Source of the DNA: Verrucomicrobiales bacterium
Lineage (GTDB): Bacteria > Verrucomicrobiota > Verrucomicrobiia > Verrucomicrobiales > DEV007
Length of the DNA stretch: 37,068 nucleotides
Assembly (NCBI GenBank): GCA_014239335.1
Contig: JAAZZC010000130.1
Coordinates: forward strand, 1 to 37,068
Direction: 5' to 3'
The position numbers were made by a program, and so were the translations under genes. Positions 36,177-37,068 of this stretch are shown one piece after another. Position 1 is the stretch's first letter; the number at the start of each line of letters is the position of its first letter. Below the pieces are notes generated by a model. It did not search any database and was not told the DNA's origin. It saw only the letters and a program-made list of their open reading frames with translations.

Positions 36177-37068
36177 TTAGTTAAATTTAACCCTTGGATC
36201 AATGAGCGCCACGATGATATCAGAGAGCACGTTACCTATAAGTAATAATGCAGCAGCAATGGTCAAAGTTCCCATGATAACTGTCTGGTCACGACCCAGA
36301 AGGGCTTGGTACTGAAGGAGTCCAAAACCCTGAATATCAAATACAGACTCAATCAAGATACTGCCTCCAACGATCATTGTGATAAGTTGGCCCATCGTTG
36401 AGGCGATCGGTATAATTGAATTGCGAAAGGCATGCTTGAAAACCGCTGAACGGAAACTGACCCCTTTGGCAACGGCAGTCCGCACATAATCGGTTGCAAG
36501 GTTTTCCATGAGGTTATTCTTCATCATCATGGTCAACCAGGCAAATCCACCAATCACATAACAGGTCAAGGGGAGGACCGTGTGATGAGCAAGATCCTTC
36601 ACTTGGTCAAAGAAATTCATCTGTGAAAAATCAGTGCTCGTGAGTCCAAAGAGAGGGAACCAACCTCCACGGGCCCCAAGATAAATCAACATCACTGCAC
36701 CCAATGCAAAGCCCGGAATTGCATAACCGATGAAGATTAATACTGATGTCAGGTTATCAACTGCACTACGATGTTTAATTGCTTTAAGAATCCCGAGAGG
36801 CAAGGAAATTCCATACGTGATTAGGGCAGTCAGGATACCGAAGTAAAGTGCTATTGGAATCCGGTCCTTGATCAATGACCAGACAGGGTCTCCGAACTCA
36901 GTCGAGACACCGAGCCTGCCCTGCAGGATCCCAGCATACGTTTTTTTGTACCCGACTACCCGGTCATCATAATTTTTTGGAGCCTTATCAACCGGTTCTT
37001 TGTTACGCTCTGCCCAACGTACCTGTCGATCTTTCTTAGTTTCAATACGAAACTGCCATCCTCCCAAA
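36177..37068 (-). CDS. yejB: YejB-like ABC importer permease, 5' end beyond window
   Basis: The frame is open to the right edge, and the usual first TM helix is missing, so the gene starts outside the window; 296 residues are visible. GRLGVSTEFGDPVWSLIKDRIPIALYFG, SLPLGILKAIKHRS, GYAIPGFALGAVMLIYLG and the ATPase-contacting loop TAVAKGVSFRSAVFKHAFRN are present, ending IDPRVKFN as in YejB. A basic, polar stretch before them (ETKKDRQVRWAERNKEP) is the periplasmic loop. It is the first visible gene of the peptide import operon. Confidence 0.93.
   Translation of the reverse strand, partial: LGGWQFRIETKKDRQVRWAERNKEPVDKAPKNYDDRVVGYKKTYAGILQGRLGVSTEFGDPVWSLIKDRIPIALYFGILTALITYGISLPLGILKAIKHRSAVDNLTSVLIFIGYAIPGFALGAVMLIYLGARGGWFPLFGLTSTDFSQMNFFDQVKDLAHHTVLPLTCYVIGGFAWLTMMMKNNLMENLATDYVRTAVAKGVSFRSAVFKHAFRNSIIPIASTMGQLITMIVGGSILIESVFDIQGFGLLQYQALLGRDQTVIMGTLTIAAALLLIGNVLSDIIVALIDPRVKFN

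Overview
The window (about 37 kb, AT-rich over its first 28 kb) looks like a chromosomal segment of a Gram-negative, LPS-bearing bacterium of the PVC group, most likely Verrucomicrobiota (Opitutae-like). The reasons are the combination of lptCAB and kdsA with a Firmicutes-style HPr kinase, a Tat-exported Gfo/Idh/MocA oxidoreductase, a LamG protein with a C-terminal module common in Verrucomicrobiota, and a GldAFG/DUF4340-type ABC export operon. The lineage is inferred from gene content only. Few start codons are preceded by a recognisable Shine-Dalgarno sequence.

Layout. 1-1.3 kb (minus strand): a DUF318/ArsP-type permease followed by the start of a two-TM partner protein that runs off the window in a pure (His-Asp)n tract encoded by a hexanucleotide repeat. 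1.6-6.0 kb (minus): sucA-sucB, the E1 and E2 subunits of 2-oxoglutarate dehydrogenase. 6.1-11.3 kb (plus): a four-gene ABC operon (ATPase, GldF-like permease, GldG-like and DUF4340 proteins). 11.4-14.3 kb: ubiE/menG (minus), then rmuC and a Tat-exported glycosylasparaginase-type hydrolase (plus). 14.3-14.8 kb: no protein gene; a candidate terminator-ended small RNA (plus) and tRNA-Leu(CAG) (minus).

14.8-23.2 kb is one long minus-strand cluster: kdsA-lptC-lptA-lptB-hprK-ptsH-ptsI and a secreted Yellow/MRJP-like protein. It joins KDO synthesis and LPS export to the regulatory part of the phosphotransferase system; no sugar-specific EII gene is present. 23.3-24.6 kb: exported Gfo/Idh/MocA protein (plus), separated by a perfect bidirectional terminator from rpsA (minus). 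The rpsA 5' leader holds a strong three-helix pseudoknot candidate, and tRNA-Gln(TTG) lies upstream. 26.8-30.4 kb: gpmI and a cytoplasmic sulfite-oxidase-fold molybdoenzyme (minus), then a LamG protein (plus). 30.4-37.1 kb (minus, visibly more GC-rich): a YejABEF-like peptide import operon in the order yejB-yejE-yejA-yejF, with yejB cut by the window edge.

Most of the window is housekeeping. I did not find a defence island, prophage, IS element or CRISPR array. The least ordinary signals are the rpsA leader pseudoknot, the His-Asp repeat protein, the orphan small RNA at 14.5 kb, and the LPS-export/PTS-regulator gene cluster, in which the HPr kinase has an altered P-loop.
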